A DNA stretch of 64,000 bases from Begonia masoniana (GCA_022432975.1 CM039505.1:49931897-49995896), one strand, 5' to 3'; positions 21,011 to 34,583 are shown, counted from the first letter of the stretch. The notes: generated from the letters alone by a model not told the origin. Program-made: numbers and translations.

Positions 21011-23077
21011 GCTCGAGCCCACTCTTCACCCTATTTTTTTTCAACTTCTAACACTTTTAAAATTTTCTATTCCACTTCTATACTTCTACTACCACCTCTA
21101 ACCATATTCATCTACACAATTTTGATTACAAAACCATAACATTTAAAAATACTTCAAACTTTTGAAAACATACACAATGTTTTCCCAAAACTTTTAAAAA
21201 CATAATGTCTCTTACAAAACTTAACCCAAAACCTTTACATGACTGCCCACGGTCAAAATCGCCCTAACAAATTTGTCGGGTTGCCGCCATGGTTGTACTT
21301 CGCCAACTGCTTCCTAATCCTTAATAGACTCATGTGACTTACCACTCAGTCCTCCTTAACCTACATCACAAAAATCAAACTATAAGTTTAATGCTTAACA
21401 AGCAGTAAAAATATGAATGAAAATATTTCACCTATCATATGCAGTTTCTACGGTTTACTATCGCACACATACATGATCCTCTAGCCAATGGAAAGCGAAT
21501 CACGTTCTCCACCTCTATACATTCCAAACATACATATGAAGGGTGAATAACTTCCTTCAAACGCTACCCATACTACCAGTTATAATTTTCTACTCACGAA
21601 AACATATGCATAAACATAGTTCCGTACATTTTCTAAAACATGATGCATGAGTAAGCTAAACATACATAAAACATACAACATAACCTAACGTTCTGTGATG
21701 TAGGCCCGAAGGCAACACGCATGCATACACTACTTACCCGGTTTCCTTAGCCAATTTATCAACTTGTTCACTTAACCCTTGTAACTTTGGGAACCTATCA
21801 CGTAAGAACATCCAAATTTGGATTAAACTTCCAATTCAATAATTCTAAACACATGCTCAAACAAACTTCATCATCATAACATAACCATTATACCAATCTC
21901 ATTATCATCCAAAAACATAATAGTTCAATAACATTTATCCAACTTAATATTCTTTTTAAGCTAGCAATGACTTGCATTTAACAAACTTACTCCAACAGAG
22001 CACATATTTAATATAGTTTCAATTAATGAAATCTATTGAACAAATCTATTCAAAATCTCGAGATTGACCAATATTTTACATAACCTTCAAAATTTCATAA
22101 CTAATTCTATACGCATCGAAACGCTTCAATTCCAAAACTCATAGTTTCCCTAGAGTGTCTATTTTAGTGTACTAAAACAGTTGGTACCAAGTGAAAATTG
22201 TTAGGCTGATCCAATATATCAAAAACGTAACATGCCCAGAAAATTCATTACCCTTTTTGCGTCACCTTTGAAAAATCATAACTTTCAATATAGTTATCCA
22301 AATGTATTAATTCCAACGTCAAAAGTTCACCCAACAAATCTGTTTATCAAATGGAGATCATTAGGATAGGCCAAAAAACAAAATGCCGAACCTGCCCAGA
22401 ATTCTAGTTTTTTTGCACAATTAAATTTCCAATCCAAACATTCATCAATCTATAACGTTTCCACTTCCAATCACAATTAAGAACCTAACATCACATTCAT
22501 GAACCAGAGAAACATGAAAGATTGAGCCAAATCTCCAAATTTCGTGCATTAAGCTTCCACCCACTCAACTATCAAACAAAACTACCAAAACGATCCAACA
22601 ATTTCACTTCTATACTCCGTAATCTAAGGGATGTGTAATCTACTATAGAAAACCAAACTCTTACCTCGAAAATCTTGCAGAATGGCCGAAGGAGAAGAGG
22701 AGGAAGGAGGAGGGTGAGCTGCTGTGAGAGAACCGTGAGAGAGGGAGGGAAAACGTGAGAAACGAGCGGCTGGCGTAGAGGGAAGAAATCGTGGAAAGGA
22801 GGCTGCTGGTTTTCTTCTTTCTTGGTTGAAGAGAGAAGAAATGAGGGAAAAGAAAAGAGAGATTGAGGTTTTGCTGAAGGAGGGGAGGGATACGTTAGGG
22901 AGAAGGAGAAAAATGGGGTTGTTTGGTTTGAGAGTTGTGGAAGCTTCTTGGAGAAGCTTTGAATTTTAAATCAAATTTTCCCCTTTTAAAATCTCATACA
23001 TTTTGACTCTCCTATTAATTGTTTTATATTTTAAATCCCATTTTGGTTGTTCTATTTTCCCGATCTTACAATTTTTT

Positions 23078-23311
23078 CGTTGAATATTGAAGCTGCTGAT
23101 CTACAAACACAGAATCAAGAAGGAGAAGAGCGAGGAAGAAGATAGAGAGCAGAGGAAGAAGGCGGCAGATGAAAAAAGGGTTTTACTGTATTGAATTTGA
23201 AAACATCTAAAACATTTGTACAAGTATAGAGTAAAGTGAAATGATGAGGGAATGAAAAGATGTTAGTTACAATTTGACTAAAATAGTTTAATTCTAACTA
23301 ATATGCTAATA
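23078..23311 (-). repeat. 3' LTR of copia element A
   Basis: Nearly the same sequence as 40919-41148, with a few substitutions and small indels. On the plus strand it runs from cgttgaatattgaagctg to atatgctaata. The terminal dinucleotides are not a clean TG...CA in either copy, so the exact edges are uncertain by a few bases. Confidence 0.85.
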
Positions 23312-23323
23312 CCCCCCTCAAGA

Positions 23324-25458
23324 TCAAGGTCGGCGGCCAAAGATCTTGGAGAGAAAACTATGGAACGGTGCAGGAGGTAAAGGTTTGGTGAGAGCGTCGG
23401 CCAATTGATGTTCCGAAGGAGTGAATTTGACCAACAACCGCTTTTGAAGCACCTTTTCATGAACAAAGTGATAGTCAATCTCCACATGCTTGGATTTGGA
23501 GTGCAAGACAGGATTAGAAGCCAGATAGGTAGCGCTGAGATTGTCACAGATGATGATGGGTGGGGCGGGGAGAGTAATACCTAATTCTTGTAAGAGTGAC
23601 TGGATCCAGAGGAGCTCGGCCGCACCGTTGGCAACACTGCGATACTCTGATTCCGTGCTGGAACGAGACACAACTTTCTGTTTAGTGGAGGACCAGGACA
23701 TGAGATGTAACGTACCCGGCTTAAGTTCTCCACTGGGAATACCCGAATATAAATTAATAAACCATTTACTTTTCTTTTAATTTAATTAAAACAACTTATT
23801 TTATTATTTCTTTTATTTTCTCTCAAATTTTCCCATTAAAAAAAATCTCGGGTGTTACACGAGATTCGTACCGAGAAAGATACAGAACCCACTGGTACTC
23901 CTGCGGTCATCTGGGCAGGAAGCCCAATCGGCATCAGTATAGCAAGTTAAGTGAGCAGTGGCAGATGGCCTAAAAGAGATACTGAGAGGGAGTGTGCCTT
24001 TAAGGTAGCGCAAGATGCGCTTGACAGCTTGCCAATGAGCGTCGGACGGTGCATGCATAAACTGTGAGACTTTATTGACTGTAAATGCGATATCAGAACG
24101 CGTGAGACAGCAATATTGCAAACCACCAACGATGCTGCGGAACAGAAAACCATCCGGGAGAGGTGTTCCTGACTGTAAAGAGAGAAGTGGGCCAGCCACC
24201 ATTGGAGTCGGAACTGGTTTGCAAGATGCCATATTGGCATGGTGGAGAAGATCCATGATATATCGGGACTGAGAAAGATGCATAGCAGCCGAGCTCTGAG
24301 TGACAGAAATACCCAGAAAGTACGATAAAGGTCCGAGATCCCGAACTTTGAACTGAGAATGCAGATAGCAGAGGAGCTCCTCTAACAAGGTCGGGGAGTC
24401 ACCTGTCAAAATAATATCATCCACATACACAAGCATAATGATAATAGAAGATGGTGTCCGACGTATAAAAAGGGATGAATCAGACCGGGATGCGAAAAAA
24501 GCCCCAATTGAGTAAAGCAGTGTGAAGTTTGGTGTACCAGGCTCTCGGAGATTGCTTGAGACCATAAAGAGCTTTATGAAATAAGCAGACAGCCGATGGA
24601 GAGGAGGAATCAACAAACCCGGGGGGTGTCCTCAGTGAGATCACCGTGGAGAAAAGCATTGCTGATGTCAAGTTGTTTAATAGGTCACTGAGAAGACACA
24701 GCTAAAGAGAGCACAAGTCGAACAGAAGTAGGTTTGACCACTGGGCTGAAGGTCTCATCATAATCAATGCCTTGAGTTTGATCATAGCCTTATATCGAGA
24801 GACTGTGCCATCGGGATTTAACTTCGTTTTGAAGACCCACTTGCAACCGATGATTTTCGCACCACATGGAGGGGAAACCAAGGTCCAAGTATGGGTGTGC
24901 TGAAGGCCAGAGAATTCCTCTCTCATAGCGGCAAGCCAATGAGGACATTTGGCGGCTTGGTTAAAGGTTCGGGGTTCGGGTGCAGGCTCTAGAATGAGAT
25001 CTCTTGGCTTAAAGATACCTGCTTTGGCTCGGGTTGTCATGGGGTGGGTATTTGAAGGTGGGGGGTTAGGAAGAGGTAGGGCAACGGGGGGAGGGGACGG
25101 AGGCATAAAGGGGGAGGTGAGGGAAGAAGGATGAGGATGATCAGTTACATGGAAATGAGAGGGAACTGGTATAAGAGGGAGAGAGGGGGAGAGGGTTGAT
25201 GTAGTGACAGTGGAATGATGTGGATGAGATACGTAAGGAATAGAGAGTTCGAAAGGTAAAGGACTGGAAGTAGGTTTGGCAGTGGAGGCAAAGAGAAATT
25301 GAGACTCGACAAAAGTGACATGACGAGAGATATAGATTTTATTGGACTCGGGGTCAAGACAAATAGAACCTTTGTGGTGGAGACTAGGTCCGAGAAAGAC
25401 ACATGGGCGAGAACGAGGTTGAAGTTTGTGCCGATTGAACGGGCGAAGAAGAGGGAAG
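23324..25458 (-). pseudogene. copia A: RT and RNase H region of pol
   Basis: Minus-strand reading: a Pro-rich linker with HPMTTRAKAGI, then [20 protein letters not shown] at the start of the reverse transcriptase, ALYGLKQSPRAWY, the catalytic YVDDIIL, YLKGT and DWASCPDDRRSTSGFC, and the RNase H motifs SRSSTESEYRSVA and HVEIDYHFV. These are standard Ty1-copia motifs in the usual order. The frame is broken near 24770-24790, between the start of RT and the next block, and again near 23700-23860, where AT-rich sequence interrupts the RT-RNase H junction. It begins directly at the target-site duplication of element B. Confidence 0.9.
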
Positions 25459-26918
25459 TGTAGGATCGAGATTGTCTAAGAGGGGGGTGAATTAGACCCT
25501 TTTAAAACTTAATTAAGTAGTCTAATATTAATTTCTCTCTTATTGTAAGACTCTAAGCTAAAAGCAATCAGACAAGCAATCAAAGTAAAGAGAGAGAGAG
25601 AGAAATTTAACACACAGTGGTTTTTACGTGGTTCGGCCAAACCTTGCCTACATCCACGCTTCAAGGTTCACCCCTTGAAGATCCTTAACCTTCTCCTCAA
25701 CGAGAATGCACAGATCGGAATTTCGGGCTCCGATCAACTGCCTTTTACAAATCTGGATTGTTCTTCACGGGCGACAATCTACTGCCTTATACAAATATTT
25801 GAATTGGTAAAGTTCAAGCACAGACTACACTCTCAAAGATTAAATCTCAAGTTAGGATTTGAGAGAGGTAGAGAAAATACAGAGTATTATGACTTTCGCA
25901 GATTAGGGCTTAGAATTCAAAATTCGCAAAAGTTCTTTCTTCGTGCTCTAACCTCAACTTAAATACTCTGTCTTCAATCGGCTCTTGAATTCAATGCTCC
26001 TTATCCAATAATTAAAACTTTGTTACCGTTGGAGCAGCTTTCGTATAAAAACAGGTAGCCGTTGCATTCTGAAAGCACAAATCGCCCGACACCATTAATG
26101 CTTTGGACTTTAAGCTTCTGGGCGAGGTACACTGTAGCTTTCGCGGTATATTTAAAATCTGGCGGAAGACAATGTTGTTTTGGACTTGAACCGCCGTCGG
26201 TAGATGTACCTTCAAAAAACATTGAACCGGCATCGGATGATGAATCATTAAAACGCTGAACCGGTGTCGGATGGTGCAGCTATAAAATGTTGAACCGGCA
26301 TCAGATGATAAAACTTTTATCTCATCCGCCTTTGTCATCCAGCGAGCGGTGGAGTTCTTCTTCGAAGGTCATCCGCCTTGTCGTTTAGCGAGTGGACGAC
26401 TACTGCATTTTCGGTCATCCGCCTTGTTGTTTAGTGAGCGGTGAAGTTCTTCTTCGAAGGTCATCCGCCTTGTCGTTTAGCGAGCGGACGACTACTGCAT
26501 TTTTGGTCATCCGCCTTGTCGTTTAGTGAGCGGTGGATCTCTTCATTTTCTCTCATCCGCCTTGTCGTTTAGTGACCGGTGGATCTCTTCATTTTCTCTC
26601 ATCCGCCTTGTCGTTTAGTGACCGGTGGATCTCTTCATTTTCTCTCATCCGCCTTGTCGTTTAGTGACCGGTGGATCTCTTCATTTTGAAACAAATTCCA
26701 GACCGGTGGACTTAAATTAATTTATTAAATTTTCAGCCATGTACACTTCATCACAATTGTTAGAAAGCTAAAATACCCTTACCAAAGGCATTTCCAACAT
26801 ATTAAAATTATGTGCATAATTTATGATTCTCATTCAATAAACATAATCAAATTACTAAGCTACTCGTACAAACACATCATCAAAAACAAATTAGACTTAA
26901 ACACCATTAAAGTCAACA
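25459..26918 (-). repeat. 3' LTR of element B
   Basis: 1460 bp, aligned end to end with 34649-36108 with only scattered substitutions (by eye a few tens at most), indicating a relatively recent insertion. Contains a tandem-repeat block (26340-26690). Confidence 0.93.
26340..26690. repeat. tandem repeats inside the LTR of element B
   Basis: A 40-50 bp unit built on catccgccttgtcgtttag followed by gagcggtgg or gaccggtggatctcttc repeats about seven times; the last three or four copies are nearly identical. The same block occurs at about 35515-35875 in the other LTR with small copy differences. Confidence 0.88.
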
Positions 26919-26920
26919 AT

Positions 26921-26932
26921 CTCCTCCTTTTT
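26921..26932 (-). other. element B polypurine tract
   Basis: The minus strand reads aaaggaggag directly before the TG of the 3' LTR, the plus-strand priming site of reverse transcription. Confidence 0.8.
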
Positions 26933-27316
26933 GATGATGACAATCCGTAAGTGTAAATTTGATTAGAACAAAACTCTCCCCCATAATTTTAGCTCCCCCA
27001 TAGCAGATGCATATATTCCAAAAACAAACACGGAGCATACCAGAGTTTCAATAAGGTGCAAATATCCAGATTTTAAAAAAAAATGTAGACATATATTCAG
27101 ATTGCAGAACAAAATATGCATACACAAATCATAGCAACTAATTCCACATACATATCCATCATCAATCAAATATATTCTCCCTCATTGACATTATCAAAAA
27201 CAAAAACAGAGGAAGATAGCAGAGGCATTGCATTCAAGAAAATAATATCAAGAAGTAAAGAGCATAGTGTTCAACAAGATATGTCCAGAACAGAAAAAAA
27301 ATGGATATAAAAAAAA

Positions 27317-29583
27317 TTATCTTCTATTACAGGAATCGAAAAAACGCGTCCAAAATGCATGGATAGCCCAAGAAGGCACTGTGAGGGGAGGATGGAAAAA
27401 GGCATCCACACGGGCTTGAAGTGATGCAAGATCAAGAGGTAGTGGTTCCTGATAGATCACCAAGTCCGTACAGGGATTAGCAATTTGAGATGGTTCTGGA
27501 GAGACCACCAGATCCTGACTCGGAGGAGACTCAACTGGAGAAGCAACAGGAGATGGAGGCACTACCAGAGGAGCAGTAGGAGATGCATCCATTGGACTGG
27601 AGGGCTCGAAGGATGGCGCAGGGACAGAAGGAGCAGCAGAAACATTGAAATGCAGTTCTGCCTCCTGAAGATCCAAAGGCATCACTCGAAAATCTTCAAC
27701 TACCTTCGGCCTGCAAAAAGGAAGGAGGAGGTCTTCAAATGTAGGCTCAGTGGGGCAGAGAGGTACATGTGGTGCAGGGCAAAGAGCCTCAACTTGAGTC
27801 TTGAGATCTCGAAGATTACGAGAGAAGATAGTATTATTTCGATCCAATTTTTGATCCATTTGTCCTTTAGCCACAACAGCATCTTCGCGCAACTTATCCG
27901 TGAGTTGAGTGATCTTTGTATCAATGGACAAAGCAAGGGCTGTCTCGAGTTTGTCAATGCGGGACTGCAAAGCACTAAACTGATCCTCACTGATGAACAA
28001 TCTCCTTTGATATGTCTTTGGAGTTGCAGGAGTAACCGATGGAATTGGTGAGGATAATTGGACTGGAGGAGCCATTAGAGCTAATGGAGGAAGTGGGACA
28101 GGAGAGGGAATGAGCATGGTAGGAGGTGGAGAAGGTTGGACTGATGGAGAAGGTGGACTCGAAGGAGCAATTGGACTTGGAGATGAAGAAGCTGGAGGAA
28201 GCAGAGCTGGAAAAAGGAGTGCATGGGGAGGAGATGGATGATCTGGAATTGGAAGGGGCACAGAGGATGGAGCAGTGATTGCCTCTGAATCATGTGATCT
28301 TGAGGAAAGGGCACGACGCCTTCGCACTAGAGGAAGAGACTGGGGGCTAGAAGCCTGAGATGGAGAAGGGGAAGGAGGTTGGACGGGAGAAGTGGGAGTG
28401 GGAGCAAGCTGAAAAAGAGGTGGAAGAGAAGGAGGCCTCACTAGTATTGGAGGAGGCAGTGAGGAAGGAGCTGAAGTGGCCTAAAAAATAGAAGCCAGAA
28501 AGGATGGAGCAGGGGGTCTTGGCACGGGTGGAGGAAGGTGAGAGTGAGAGACCGGAGAAGGAGGAGTGGAAATATCAAAGGCAGGAATTTCCGAGTCACC
28601 ACCTCCTTCTTGCACTGAGGACTCGTCTTCCAAAAGCAGTTTCCTTTTTCCTTTTCTGGCTACTGCGACCTTAGCAGCCTTCTGCTTGGTCGGATCCAAA
28701 ACAAACTTCCCTTGACGTGTTCTCTTAATCCCCATCCTTGCCAAAGTGGATTTAGAATAGTAGCTGGATGATTTGAGACAGCAAGGATCCTCATCTACAA
28801 GGAATTCAACCTCAAATTTCTGAAAGATCTTCATGAGGAGGAGGTTGTAAGGAAAAGATGTAGGCCCTGAGGAAACACTCTGTATCATCTTTTTCAGAAT
28901 AATGTAGCCTATATCCACGGGGGTCTTTTGATAGATAGCAAAAAGAATAACAAATTCCATGCTGCTGATATCTTCATAATGACCGCCCTTAGGAAAGACA
29001 TTATAACATATCATCTGATGGAGAAGACGAGCTCTAATTGTTAAATGTCTGCTCTTCAAGGAATTTGGAATATTGTGGGGGTCTAGAACTATTTCCTTCA
29101 AAAATTGCTCGCCATCTGGAGTTCTAAGGAATGGGGGTTCTTGTCCTATTGAAAAGATTTTGGGATGTTGATCGAGATGGGGACACCCAGTAGCTCATTT
29201 ATGGATTGGGAAGTTAGATCTATGCGTTTTCCATACACATAGCTCGAAATGGTTGATTGGTCAGAAGGAAAACTAAGATTGGCATAGAACATTCTAATGG
29301 CAGTCGGGAGATAGAAAGATTCTACTTCAAACAACCCTATGAGTCCAATGTCAGTTAAGGGTGCCATAATGTTTAAGGCAATAATGAACGCATCTGAAAC
29401 AATACCACGACTTGGAATCAATTTCTTATCCTTAAAGTCGTCGTGATACCTGATTTCTGCGGCCTCATTGAAGAAATATACCGACGGCCAACTATTTGCT
29501 CGAGGAATTTCTCGAGGTTTTCGAGCGGAAGTTTTGGCCTTCTTAGCTGCGGGTTCTTTACCAGCTCTATGGGAGGATTCCAT
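27317..29583 (-). pseudogene. element B: third (envelope-like) ORF region
   Basis: Starts at ATG 29583. The first part contains MFYANLSF, YVYGKRIDLTSQSINELLGV and a basic N-terminus (KKAKTSARK), matching the domain annotated in plants as a putative plant transposon protein. The second part (28481-29101) has GIKRTRQGKFVLD and a basic stretch. The third (27317-28441) is very rich in proline and serine, with a heptad-like segment (LQSRIDKLETALA) that should form a coiled coil, then a Pro-rich tail. A frameshift near 29.1-29.15 kb and a TAG near 28482 break it. Position after RNase H, proline-rich and coiled-coil regions are features of Sirevirus envelope-like ORFs; no clear signal peptide or membrane segment is seen, so an envelope role is unproven. 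Confidence 0.75.
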
Positions 29584-29898
29584 TGAAATGTTTAAGGAAG
29601 CTGACCGAGCAAAAACTCGTAGGAGATAAGGGTTTTAGAAAGGAGGAACGAAGTCTGGCAGAGCAGAAACAAGTGAAAGAGCGCGAAAGATGAAGCGTCT
29701 TTGTAAAGAAAAAGAATTTAAATGAATTAAGGGCATCGCCCGATTAGAAAGAGACAAACGTGGAAGTCGAACAAGGTCCGATGGGTTACACGTGTCATCA
29801 GATTAAAGATTAGATCATCCGATACAAAGACATCTTCCGGTAAATAGTAAAAGGACCGGATGATGTGAATATCAAAGACATAAAAAGTGAAGAGAACC

Positions 29899-31374
29899 TT
29901 AACTTTTCTCATACTTGAGAAGACCTAATCTTATTCTAATACCACAGAAGGTTTTCTCATCCAAAGGTTTTGTAAAAATATCTGCCAATTGATCTACAGA
30001 ATTAATAAATTCCAAAGAAATATCACCTCTTTGAACATGATCACGGATGAAGTGATATCTAACATCTATATGCTTGGTTCTAGAATGCTGGATGGGATTT
30101 TTTGAGATGTTCATAGCACTGGTGTTATCACACCGAATAGAAATCCTATTATAAAACAGATTATAATCTTCCAAAGTCTGTTTCATCCACAACATTTGTG
30201 CACCACAACTGCCAGCAGCAATATATTCACTTTCTGCAGTTGACAATGCAACAGAATTCTGTTTCTTAGAAAACCAGGAGACAAGGGATTCACCAAGGAA
30301 CTGACATGTTCCACTAGTGCTTTTCCTATCAACTAGACTACCAGCATAGTCAGAGTCTGAGTATCCAATCAGATCAAAAGAGGTGCCCTTCGGATACCAT
30401 AATCCTAAGTCAGGTGTCCCACTTAAATATCTAAAAATCCTTTTGACAGCAGTTAAGTGAGATTCCTTAGGAGCTGCCTGAAATCTAGCACAAAGACAAA
30501 CACTAAAGAGTATATCTGGCCTACTTGCAGTCAGATATAGCAGGGAACCAATCATACCACGATATTTCTTAATATCAACACTTATTCCTTTTTCATCTTT
30601 ATCTAATTTAGTTGTGGTACTCATAGGAGTTTTGGAAGATTTGACAGATTCTAATCCAAATTTCTTTAGAAGTTCCTTGATGTATTTTTCTTGACAGAAG
30701 AAAATTCCATCAGAAGATTGACTGATCTGGAATCCTAAGAAGAATTTTAACTCTCCCATCATACTCATCTCAAATTCACTTTGCATGAGAGAGGAAAATT
30801 CATTACACATTTTGACATTAGAGGATCCAAAAATAATGTCATCAACATAAATTTGTACTAACAGAATATTTTTATCCTTTTGCATGGTAAACAGAGTTGA
30901 ATCAGAATTTCCCTTTTTGAAATTCCTTTCCTCAAGGAAATTCTTCAATCTGTCATACCAAGCTCTAAGAGCCTGCTTAAGTCCATAGAGAGCCTTCTTA
31001 AGTCTATACACATGATCAGGTTTAGCATAGTCTTCAAAACCTAAAGGCTGCTCTACATAAACTTCTTCCTGAATATAGTCATTTAAGAAAGCACTCTTAA
31101 CATCCATTTGAAAGAGTGTGAAGTTTTTGTAGCACGCATAGGCTAAAAGCATCCTAATGGACTCTAATCTAGCAACAGGTGCAAAGGTTTCCTCAAAATC
31201 TATTCCTTCTTCTTGATTGTAACCCTTGGCAACTAATCTGGCTTTGTTCCTTACAACAATTCCACTTTCATCCATTTTATTCTTATAAACCCATTTAGTT
31301 CCAATAATAGGATGATCAACAGGTTTTGGAACAAGTTCCCAAACATTGTTCCTTTCGAATTGGTTTAGTTCATC
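29899..31374 (-). pseudogene. element B: reverse transcriptase and RNase H
   Basis: Reads [50 protein letters not shown], catalytic [29 protein letters not shown], then the RNase H motifs [13 protein letters not shown] and [13 protein letters not shown] and finally [10 protein letters not shown]. About 458 codons are open from the internal ATG at 31275. The only lesion upstream is a single TAA at 31375-31377 that separates it, in the same frame, from the integrase part. Confidence 0.93.
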
Positions 31375-31377
31375 TTA

Positions 31378-33006
31378 CATTGCAGCAATCCAATATTCAT
31401 CCAATTCGGCTTCCTCAAACTTCTTAGGCTCTATCTGAGAAATAAATGTCACATTGGCACAGAGATTCCTAAGAGATGATCTAGTCTTAACTCCTAAAGA
31501 AGGATCACCTAAAATTTCATCTATTGGATGGTCTCTGACATATTTCCAATCTCTAGGAAGAGCAGGATTTTCATCCTTGACAGGAACAATATCTAGAGAT
31601 GTGGAAGAAGGTTCTGTTGATTTTTCTACTTGAGGAGAATCACTTGGCTTTTCTAAGGAAAGAGAATCCAGTTGTTTATCCAAAATATCATCCTCATCCA
31701 CATTAATTGTGGGTTGAGGAGACTCATCGAAGTTAACATGAACAGATTCCTCTACAACTAGAGTTCTCCTATTGAATACTCTATAAGCTTTGCTGGAAAG
31801 GGAATAACCCAGAAAAAATCCAAGATCAGATTTGGAATCGAATTTTCCTAAGTTATCCTTAGTGTTTAGAATGAAGCATTTGCTTCCAAAAGCTCTAAAA
31901 TACTTAACAGAAGGTGTTTTTCCACTCCAGAGCTCATATGGAGTTTTCCCAAGAATAGGTTTTATGGAGACCCGGTTAAGCACATAACAGGCTGTTGCAA
32001 CAGCGTCAGCCCAGAAATACTTAGGAAGAGAGTTTTCATTAAGCATAGTCCTAGCAAGCTCTTGGAGAGATCTATTCTTCCTCTCAACAACACCATTTTG
32101 CTGAGGGGTTCTAGGAGAGGAGTAGTTGTGCTCAATTCTGTATTTGAGACACAGGAGTTCAAATTTTTCATTTTCAAATTCTCCACCATGATCACTACGA
32201 ATAGCAATAATGGTGAGCTCCTTTTCATTTTGAACTCTTTTCCTAAAGCTAGAAAATGTATCAAAAGTCTCATCATTTGATTTCAGAAAATAAACCCAAG
32301 TAAATCTAGAAAAATCATCAACAATGACAAAGGCATAGAATTTGCCACCTAGGCTAGCAATATTGGAAGGACCGAAGAGGTCCATATGAAGGAGTTGGAG
32401 AGGCTTGGAAGTGGAAACTGCATTCTTCGATGCAAAGGAACTTTTGATCTGCTTACCCATTTGGCAAGCATCACAGACCTTATCCTTCACAAAGGATATC
32501 TTAGGAATTCCTCTAACTAAATTCTCCTTAGTAATCTTAGTTAAGGTATCCATTCCTACGTGACCTAATCTTCTATGCCAAATCCAGCAGTCATTAGAAG
32601 AATTCACAGCAAAACATTTTTCATCAGACACAACAATATCATCTAAGTCAATAATGTAAATATTATCTTTCCTATAGCCAGAAAACAGAATTTTGCCATT
32701 TGAAACATCTTTAATTATGCAAGAATTTGACTTAAAAATCACTTTATATCCTTTATCACATAACTGGCTAATACTAAGTAAATTATGCTTTAATCCATCA
32801 ACTAATAAAACATTTTCAATAATAGGATTAATGCTGTTACCTATGTTGTCAATGCCAACAATTTTCCCTTTTTGGTTTCCACCAAAAGTAGCACTTCCCT
32901 TCTTTTTGTTGACAACTGCAAACTTGGTTGAGTCTCCTGTCATATGCCTAGAGCATCCACTGTCGAGGTACCACTGGTTCTTTCCAGGAGAACACTCAAC
33001 CTGCAA
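31378..33006 (-). pseudogene. element B: protease and integrase
   Basis: Begins with the aspartic protease motif WYLDSGCSRHMTGD, continues with HNLLSISQLCDKGY, the HHCC domain (WHRRLGHVGMDTLTKI, CDACQMGKQIKSSF), the integrase core (DDFSRFTWVYFLK, RSDHGGEFENEKF, SPRTPQQNGVVERKNR) and YELWSGKTPSVKYFRAFGSK. The 543-codon frame is undamaged. It ends at the TAA at 31375-31377, where this copy has a stop in an otherwise continuous pol frame. Confidence 0.93.
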
Positions 33007-33014
33007 AACAAAGA

Positions 33015-34583
33015 TCAGGTTGTCTTCTTAGGTACCCAAATCTTTTGGGTCCTAGTGTTAGGCCTGGTTCCCTTAGGAACCCATTTCAGTTTACTTTCAG
33101 ATTTTATATTGTTTGATTTTAAGGGACACTCAAAGGATTTATGTCCTACTTCGTTACATGCATGACAAGTGGACGGTTTAACAAAGAAATTCTTGAAAAC
33201 TTTTCTTTTATTGAACTTGTCATAACCTAAACCTGCCTTATCATGAGTAGCTCTATGATTTCCTATTAGCAGAGTTAGGTTTTTGCTACCATTTGAGAAC
33301 CAAAGAACAAATTTATTCAAAGACTCATTTTTCTTTTTTAGTTCAGTGGTTTCTTTTTCATGCAAGTTCACTTCTTTAGCATGCTTTTCTAATAACCCTG
33401 CATTTTCCTTTTTCAACAGGTTATACTTAGTCTTAAGCATGCCAAATTGTTTAACCAAGTCATTAAAGGAGTCAATTAGTTCACCTTCTTCATTATCACT
33501 TTCGCTATCACTTAAGGAAATGCTAACCTCATTCTCGTGTGCCATGAAGCAGAGGTTGGCAACTTCTTCATCTTCTGAAGAAGAGGTGTCACCTTCACTT
33601 TCATCCCAAGTAGCCTTCATGGCCTTCTTCTTGAATTTCTTGGGATACTTCTTTGATTGTGGACAGTATGCCTTCATGTGACCAGGCTTTCCACACCCAA
33701 AGCATGTGATCTCCTTATCTTTTTGGAACTTCTCACCCTTTGGAAATCTTTTTCCCTGCATCCTCTTCCGTTGCAGGAATTTACTGAATCTCCTAGTGAT
33801 GAGAGCTATATCCTCATCATCTTCCTCTTCTTCATCCTCAGATACTTCATTTTTGCTCGAGGAGGCTTTCAGAGCAATGTCCTTTCTCTTTGTGGCCTCT
33901 TTCTCCTTGAGGTCTTCCTTCTCATTTGACCTCATTGTGATCTCATGTGTCATGAGAGATCCAATGAGTTCCTCAAGTTTTAGAGCCTTGAGATCCTTTG
34001 CTTCCTGTATGGCAGTCACCTTTGGCTGCCAGCTTCTTGGAAGACATCTGAGGATTTTCCTGACCTGTTCTTCACTAGATTAAGATTCACCAAGAGCTTT
34101 CAAACCATTAGTAATGTTAGTAAATCTTGTAAACATGGAAGAAACAGACTCATCCTTAGGCATGGAGAATAATTCATACTCGTGTATGAGCATATTTAAC
34201 TTGCTCTATTTCACCTGGTTTGTGCCCTCGTGTGTGACCTCTAAAAGGTGCCAAATCTCTTGGGCACTCTCACACCCTTGTACTCTATTAAATTCATCTC
34301 TATTCAGAGCACAGTACAGGGTGTTTATAGCCTTAGCATTCAGGCTCAAGTTCCTTTTGTCAATGTCATTTAGTTCATGTGACTCTTTAGGAACTCTAAT
34401 ACCATTCTCTGTTTTAACAGCTATTTATGGACCATTTTCTATATTATTCCATAAGTCATAGTCCATAGCCTGAACATAAATTCTCATTCTAGAGTTCCAG
34501 TACACATAATCATTGCCATCGAAGAATGGAGGTCTGGTGGTAGACTGACCTTTCATTTGTGTAGAGTGTCTGTTGAATGCCAT
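33015..34583 (-). pseudogene. element B: gag with two zinc knuckles
   Basis: ATG at 34583, just after the primer-binding site. Contains YVYWNSRMRIYVQA, the capsid region, CFGCGKPGHMKAYCP and, further on, CHACNEVGHKSFECP, two CCHC knuckles joined by an acidic, Ser-rich stretch and a coiled-coil-like segment. Three in-frame stops interrupt it (near 34430, 34206 and 34080). The pol frame follows after a frame change at about 33015. Confidence 0.88.

Noticed and set aside
20551..23077. Host promoter with CpG island at 20.8-21.0 kb
   Set aside because: The block sits at the array position of a repeat-family LTR and has no downstream coding exon; better explained as LTR sequence.
26340..26690. CRISPR-like array
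   Set aside because: The repeats are contiguous tandem units inside a plant retrotransposon LTR, without unique spacers or cas genes.
27485..28051. 188-codon plus-strand open frame
   Set aside because: It is the complement of the proline/serine-rich third ORF of element B; long antisense frames are expected opposite such composition, and the residues (many R, S, W, repeats) match nothing.
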